This document shows, piece by piece, positions 6,652 to 10,320 of a stretch of 10,320 nt of DNA. This DNA is from an uncultured bacterium (GTDB lineage: Bacteria; Bacillota_I; Bacilli_A; RF39; UBA660): the NCBI GenBank assembly GCA_949286645.1, contig CASEDN010000052.1, forward strand, positions 1 through 10,320, given 5' to 3'. How positions within the stretch are numbered: position 1 is the stretch's first letter; each line of letters begins with the position of its first letter. The notes under the pieces are model-generated. The model did no database searches. It had not been told where the DNA came from and worked only from the letters and a program-made list of their open reading frames with translations. The position numbers were made by a program, and so were the translations under genes.

Positions 6652-6720
6652 AAATCTATATATATGAGGATCTTCACACTTAACAGTGAACCTTCCTCAT
6701 TAATACTATATGTAGATTTA
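6651..6720. repeat. Long imperfect hairpin / inverted repeat of about 70 nt
   Basis: TAAATCTATATATA (6651-6664) pairs with TATATGTAGATTTA (6707-6720), 14 bp with one G-T. A 7-nt bulge on the right arm follows, then TGAGGA/TCCTCA-type pairing (6665-6670 with 6694-6699), a small internal loop, and TTCAC (6673-6677) with GTGAA (6686-6690) around an 8-nt loop. It shares base 6651 with the preceding hairpin. It could be a structured RNA, a small decayed mobile element with terminal inverted repeats, or a regulatory leader. No open reading frame of note lies inside. Confidence 0.65.
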
Positions 6721-6726
6721 TTTAAA

Positions 6727-6770
6727 ATATACTAAATATTTGCCCATTTTTTTTAAAAGTGTTAGTATAT
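6727..6770. repeat. 9-bp inverted arms around the radical SAM gene promoter
   Basis: ATATACTAA (6727-6735) and TTAGTATAT (6762-6770) are perfect inverted arms 26 bp apart. The right arm contains the proposed -10 box and the left arm lies just upstream of the -35, a layout suited to a repressor or activator acting as a looped dimer. Confidence 0.5.
6740..6768 (+). promoter_or_regulatory. Possible promoter for the radical SAM gene
   Basis: TTGCCC (6740-6745), 17 bp, then TAGTAT (6763-6768), with TG at 6760-6761 forming an extended -10. Each hexamer matches consensus at only four positions. Transcription would start near 6775, barely upstream of the ribosome site. Confidence 0.4.
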
Positions 6771-6790
6771 CTACCGAGGAGTTGAATTAT

Positions 6791-7534
6791 ATGGAAATAA
6801 ATACAGGAATGCTTGCTTTTGAAGTTACAAGAAGATGTAATGAGAGTTGTCTTCATTGTTGTAAAGGAAAAGCAGAATCTATTGACATGACTAAAGAGAT
6901 AATTGATAAAGTCTTAAAAAATCCTAACTATAAGATTAAAGAAATGAAATACTTATCAATAGCAGGAGGAGAACCAACATTAGTACCTAATATAGTTTCT
7001 TATTTAATAGATACCATCATAGAAGAAGCTGTATCTATCACTAGTAATATAAATTTTATTACTAATGGTCTTATCTATAGTGATGAAATAATAAATGCTC
7101 TAGATAGATTAATGACATATCTAAAAAACAAAGAAAACTGCAAGGACACAAGATTAGTATTTGAAATATCTAATGACCAGTTTCATAAAAGACCAAGTAA
7201 GGAAGTGTTAAATAAATACAAAAAGTTACCATATATAGATAAGAGTTTCTTTGAACCAAGAGAAATACCTAAAGAAAGAATATTAAATGATGGTAATGCT
7301 AAAGAAAATGGAGTCGGTGGTAATAGAGCATATAAAAACTATCTATCTCCTATAGATATAAAATTAGATAGAGGTACTCTTACAATTAAAAACGAACTAA
7401 TTATAACATCTAATGGTAATGTAACATCTACAGTAGGTGGCCCATATAAAGATGAAGATGAGAATTCCTGGGGAAATTTAAATGATAAAGATTTCGATAG
7501 AATTATAATCGATAAGATGAAGTCTGTTGTCTAA
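6791..7534 (+). CDS. Short radical SAM protein with a cysteine-less SPASM-like tail
   Basis: The 247-residue protein carries the radical SAM iron-sulfur motif CNESCLHC (Cys16, Cys20, Cys23) and GGEPT (59-63) for S-adenosylmethionine binding, so it should generate a 5'-deoxyadenosyl radical in the cytosol. The C-terminal stretch ELIITSNGNVTSTVGGP (202-218), followed by SWGNLNDKDFDRII (226-239), has the rhythm of a SPASM/Twitch domain (a dG.v strand then lGNl). The cysteines that would hold an auxiliary cluster are missing; a lone Cys24 and Cys117 lie elsewhere. GAGGAG at 6776-6781 lies 9 nt before ATG 6791 and sets the start; an upstream TTG at 6740 is open in frame but has no ribosome site. 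The target is unknown. It follows the small broken gene and hairpins, and its stop lies inside its own terminator. Confidence 0.8.
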   Translation: MEINTGMLAFEVTRRCNESCLHCCKGKAESIDMTKEIIDKVLKNPNYKIKEMKYLSIAGGEPTLVPNIVSYLIDTIIEEAVSITSNINFITNGLIYSDEIINALDRLMTYLKNKENCKDTRLVFEISNDQFHKRPSKEVLNKYKKLPYIDKSFFEPREIPKERILNDGNAKENGVGGNRAYKNYLSPIDIKLDRGTLTIKNELIITSNGNVTSTVGGPYKDEDENSWGNLNDKDFDRIIIDKMKSVV

Positions 7535-7556
7535 TAGACTTCTTTTTTTCTTTTAA
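7519..7556 (+). terminator. Intrinsic terminator overlapping the radical SAM stop codon
   Basis: GAAGTCT (7519-7525) pairs with AGACTTC (7536-7542), with a further G-T pair inside. T7 at 7543-7549 and a second T run at 7551-7554 follow. The left arm is coding sequence and the stop codon is in the loop. Confidence 0.8.
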
Positions 7557-7559
7557 TAA

Positions 7560-7588
7560 TTGTTATAAAAATAAATATCTTGTATAAT
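7560..7588 (+). promoter_or_regulatory. prfB operon promoter
   Basis: TTGTTA (7560-7565), a 17-bp spacer and a perfect TATAAT (7583-7588). The leader would be about 17-20 nt. It likely drives prfB and both yitT-like genes, because no terminator separates them. Confidence 0.8.
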
Positions 7589-7611
7589 ATTAATAAAGAG
7601 AGTTGGTAAGA

Positions 7612-8737
7612 ATGAATAAAAATGAATTATTAAGAGAATTAACAAGCGAAAAAGAAGAAATACTAAGTTTATGGAGGTCACTTTGACACTGATAAAAAAC
7701 TTAAAGAACAAGAAGAACTAGAAAAAGAAACTACTAAAGAAGACTTTTGGAGCGATCCTAGTAAAGCAGAGACTATTATAAATGAGTTAAAGAGTTTAAA
7801 GGAAAGAACATCTAAGTTAATAGACTTAAAGAAAAAGATATTAGATTCCATAGAACTTTTAGAAATGCTAGATGAAGAAAGTGATAAAGAATTATTACAA
7901 ACAATTAAGGAAGATAATAAGACTATAAAAGAAAATTTAAAGAGTTTAAGTATCTATCTACTCTTTAATAAATCATATGATAAAAACAACTGTATCGTTG
8001 AAATACATCCTGGTGCAGGAGGAACTGAATCTTGTGACTGGGCTAATATGCTTTATAGAATGTATACAAGATACTGTGAGAAAAAGAACTTTAAAATAGA
8101 ACTACTTGACTATCAAGCAGGTGAAGAAGCAGGAGTTAAGAGTGTCTCTTTTAAAGTAAAAGGTGAATATGCATATGGTTATTTAAAAAATGAAAAAGGA
8201 GTTCATCGTCTAGTTAGATTATCACCATTTGACTCGTCTAATCGTCGTCATACTTCTTTTGCAAGTATTGATGTAACTCCAGAAATATCTAAAGATATTA
8301 AAATAGATATAAATGAAAAAGATTTAAAAATAGATGTCTATCGTTCAACAGGTGCCGGTGGTCAAGGAGTAAACACTACTGATAGTGCCGTACGTATTAC
8401 TCACTTACCTACTAAAATAGTTGTAACTTGTCAAAATGAAAGAAGTCAAATTCAAAATAAAGAAACTGCTTTACAAGTATTAAAAAGTAAGTTATATGTA
8501 TTAGAAGAACAAAAAAAGGAACAAGAACTTGCTAAAGAAAAAGGTATTCAATCTAATATAGATTTTGGTAGTCAAATAAGAAGTTATATTTTACATCCTT
8601 ATTCTCTAGTTAAAGATCATAGAACTAATTATGAAACCAGCAATACTAAAGGAGTACTAGATGGAGAGATAGATAGTTTTATTGAAAGTAGTCTAAAAGG
8701 AGGACTAAATGAAGAAAGTGATAAAACAAAAGATTAG
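7612..8737 (+). CDS. prfB: Peptide chain release factor 2, expressed by +1 frameshift
   Basis: RF2 reads UGA and UAA stops and triggers peptide release in the ribosome. Frame one runs from ATG 7612 for 24 codons (MNKNELLRELTSEK... ending WRSL) to TGA 7684-7686. Skipping T7684 continues as D-T-D-K-K from GAC 7685 to TAG 8735-8737, giving 374 residues, close to the usual 365. The downstream frame has the early RF2 landmark EDFWSDPSKA, the codon-recognition tripeptide SPF at 204-206 and the catalytic GGQ at 249-251, nearly the same positions as in E. coli (205-207 and 250-252). The helical N-terminal domain is Lys/Glu-rich. A weak ribosome site (GAGAG, 7598-7602) precedes the ATG. It heads an operon; the next gene overlaps its end by 29 nt. 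A gene finder that ignores recoding would wrongly start at ATG 7865. Confidence 0.97.
7673..7687 (+). promoter_or_regulatory. prfB programmed +1 frameshift site
   Basis: GGAGG (7673-7677) acts as an internal Shine-Dalgarno element, spaced by three bases (TCA) from the slippery codon CTT (7681-7683) and the in-frame stop TGA (7684-7686), followed by C. This is the classic RF2 arrangement. When RF2 is scarce, the ribosome pauses at TGA and slips +1, so RF2 controls its own synthesis. Confidence 0.97.
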
Positions 8738-9557
8738 AATTAAAGAATTAATAGAATTTATTATAGGCTGCTTTCTAGTTGCACTAGCCTTTAATCTTTT
8801 CATGTCACCTAATAACTTAGTAGCAGGAGGAGTGAGCGGTTTCTCTTTAATATTAAAACATTTCTTTGGTCTTAATCCTTCAACTATTATCTCTGTCGCT
8901 AATATTTTATTAATAATATTATCATTCTTAGTTTTAGGTAAAGAAAAAACTAAAGCGACAATACTTGGCTCTATTCTTTTTCCAATATTTGTAAGTTTAA
9001 CAGAACATTTATCTACTTATATAAGTTTTAAAGAAAGTGAGATGATACTAATCGCTGTCTTTGGAGGAGTATTACAAGGAATAGGTGCTGGTCTTATATT
9101 TAGAGCAGGTTATTCTACAGGTGGAACAGATATACTAAATATGATAGTCTCTAAAATATTTAAAATTAGTCTTGGTAACAGTATGTTCTTTACTGATGGT
9201 ACCATAATTGTAATAGGAGCTTTTGTCTTTGGTTTTAATCACTTAATGTATTCACTTATAATCCTTTACTTAATCTCTACTCTAACAGATAAAGTAGTCT
9301 TAGGAATATCTGATTCTAAAGCTTTTTATATTATTACTAGTAAAGAAAAAGAAGTTAAAGACTTCGTTATAAATGAACTTAAACATGGAGTAACAGAGTT
9401 TAATGCTAAAGGCGGTTATAACAGTGAAAATCAAACCGTTCTAATGAGTGTTGTTCCAACAAGAGAATACTATAAATTAAAAGAAGGAATCCATAACATA
9501 GATAAAAGCGCTTTCTTTGTTGCCATGGATTCCTATGAAGTAAAAGGTGGTGCTTAG
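8709..9557 (+). CDS. YitT-family membrane protein, first of a tandem pair
   Basis: The 282-residue protein fits the YitT family: five or six hydrophobic segments in the first ~195 residues (about 14-34, 57-77, 83-100, 110-133, 158-175, 178-193), then a soluble DUF2179 domain (about 203-280). Family landmarks are PNNLVAGGVSGFSLIL (34-49), GYSTGGTDIL (134-143), DKVVLGISDSKAFYIIT (194-210) and VVPTREY (248-254). The molecular function of the family is not established; it acts in the cytoplasmic membrane. AGGAGG (8698-8703) lies 5 nt before ATG 8709, inside the prfB reading frame, so the two genes overlap by 29 nt and are probably translationally coupled. The ribosome site is among the best here, suggesting good expression. 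TAG 9555-9557 ends the gene, 2 nt before the paralogous gene. Confidence 0.9.
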   Translation: MKKVIKQKIRIKELIEFIIGCFLVALAFNLFMSPNNLVAGGVSGFSLILKHFFGLNPSTIISVANILLIILSFLVLGKEKTKATILGSILFPIFVSLTEHLSTYISFKESEMILIAVFGGVLQGIGAGLIFRAGYSTGGTDILNMIVSKIFKISLGNSMFFTDGTIIVIGAFVFGFNHLMYSLIILYLISTLTDKVVLGISDSKAFYIITSKEKEVKDFVINELKHGVTEFNAKGGYNSENQTVLMSVVPTREYYKLKEGIHNIDKSAFFVAMDSYEVKGGA

Positions 9558-9559
9558 TA

Positions 9560-10320
9560 GTGGTAAAAATAGATAAGACTAAACTATGGTATAGATATGG
9601 AGTTTTAATATTTAGTCTTTTTATCTCATCATTAGTATTTAATCTTTTACTATACCCAACAGACTTAGTAACAGGAGGAATGAATGGTGTTGCCATAATA
9701 CTAAATCACATCTTTGATATATCTCCCTCATTAGTTATTTTAGTAGGTTCACTCATTTTGTTAGGACTAAGTTATTTATTTCTAGGACTAGATCAAACAA
9801 GCGGTGCATTAATCGCAACTCTAGTTTATCCTTTATTTGTATCCCTAACAGAACCCCTAGCAAGATATATTGTAATAGATACATCTGACTTAATCTTAAT
9901 GAGTATCTTAATAGGGATACTTCTAGGAATAACCAATGGTCTCATGTATAAAGTAGGTTTTAGTAATGGTGGATTAAATATAATTAGTCAAATAGTCTAT
10001 AAATACTTTCATATATCTCTTGCTAAAACAACTATGGTAATTAATTTTATCGTTGTCCTAATAGGTGGAGTCTACTTTGGCTTTAATATGATGTTATACG
10101 CCTTTATAATTATCTATATCAGCGGTTTTGTAATAGATAAAGTAATACTAGGAATATCTAAAAATAAAGCATTCTACATAACAACAAGTAAAGAAAAACA
10201 AGTAAAAGAATATCTAATAGATACATTACATCATACAGTTACAATATTCGATGTTAAAGGTGGTTTCTTACAAAAGAAAAGAAGAGTATTACTAGCAGTT
10301 GTTCCTACAAGAGATTACTG
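9560..10320 (+). CDS. YitT-family membrane protein, second of the tandem pair (3' end outside window)
   Basis: The frame is open from GTG 9560 to the window end (253 codons) with no stop. The start follows the previous stop by 2 nt, with AAAAGGTGG (9542-9550) as a slightly imperfect ribosome site, so translation is probably coupled. The protein aligns with its neighbour along its length: NLLLYPTDLVTGGMNGVAIIL against the NNLVAGGVSGFSLIL region, GFSNGGLNII against GYSTGGTDIL, DKVILGISKNKAFYITTSKEKQVKEY against DKVVLGISDSKAFYIITSKEKEVKDF, and VVPTRDY against VVPTREY. Both therefore arose from one ancestral gene but are well diverged. Five or six membrane segments precede the soluble DUF2179 domain. 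Roughly 30 residues appear to be missing at the end. The two may work as a heteromer, but no function is established. Confidence 0.88.
   Translation, partial: MVKIDKTKLWYRYGVLIFSLFISSLVFNLLLYPTDLVTGGMNGVAIILNHIFDISPSLVILVGSLILLGLSYLFLGLDQTSGALIATLVYPLFVSLTEPLARYIVIDTSDLILMSILIGILLGITNGLMYKVGFSNGGLNIISQIVYKYFHISLAKTTMVINFIVVLIGGVYFGFNMMLYAFIIIYISGFVIDKVILGISKNKAFYITTSKEKQVKEYLIDTLHHTVTIFDVKGGFLQKKRRVLLAVVPTRDY

Noticed and set aside
6740..6790. N-terminal extension of the radical SAM protein from TTG 6740
   Set aside because: There is no ribosome site before TTG 6740, and the region overlaps a probable promoter. ATG 6791 has a good GAGGAG site, and the radical SAM motif then sits at a normal distance from the start.
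7684..7686. In-frame TGA in prfB read as a sign of genetic code 4 (TGA = Trp)
   Set aside because: The downstream reading frame is +1, the site matches the RF2 recoding signal exactly, Trp is encoded by TGG throughout, and RF2 itself would be pointless in a code-4 organism.
1..10320. CRISPR arrays, tRNA or rRNA genes, insertion sequences, integrase or att repeats
   Set aside because: No regularly spaced repeats, no cloverleaf or rRNA-like sequence, and no transposase or recombinase reading frame were seen on either strand.

Overview
The window reads as chromosomal DNA of a very AT-rich Gram-positive (Bacillota/Firmicutes) bacterium. Stop codons are TAA or TAG, sense codons are strongly A/T-biased, and Shine-Dalgarno sites are good AGGAGG-type. 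Every supported gene is on the + strand. A functional-looking release factor 2 gene, recoded at an in-frame TGA, argues that TGA is a stop here, so this is not a genetic-code-4 mollicute. A gut-type Bacilli relative is plausible, but no marker in the window fixes the taxon.

Layout: the left end holds the last codons of a long-form hibernation factor (hpf), a terminator, then complete secA with a 15-16 bp terminator. The right end holds prfB (release factor 2, with the classic CUU-UGA-C +1 frameshift), followed closely by two tandem YitT-family membrane protein genes, the second cut by the window edge. hpf-secA-prfB is a conserved gene order in Firmicutes such as Bacillus subtilis.

Between secA and prfB lie about 4.8 kb of separately transcribed genes that do not belong to that order. 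They are a dinD homologue under a strong promoter whose -35 box sits exactly in the centre of a 9-bp-arm inverted repeat; a 2,4-diaminopentanoate dehydrogenase-like oxidoreductase; a short bacterial-type prolyl-tRNA synthetase lacking the INS editing domain; a frameshifted ~100-residue gene of unknown function; a ~70-nt imperfect hairpin next to a hairpin that would terminate minus-strand transcription; and a short radical SAM protein whose SPASM-like tail has no cysteines. Most of these units have their own promoter and a terminator, which fits stepwise acquisition of accessory cargo rather than one operon.

Housekeeping roles are clear for hpf (ribosome dimerisation), secA (preprotein translocation), prfB (termination at UGA/UAA, self-regulated by recoding) and proS (charging tRNA-Pro). 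The dehydrogenase substrate, the radical SAM target, the small broken gene and the hairpin element are unassigned. No convincing new multi-gene defence or metabolic system is visible. The most unusual stretch is 6263-6790, with the broken ORF, tandem hairpins and the radical SAM promoter flanked by inverted arms.
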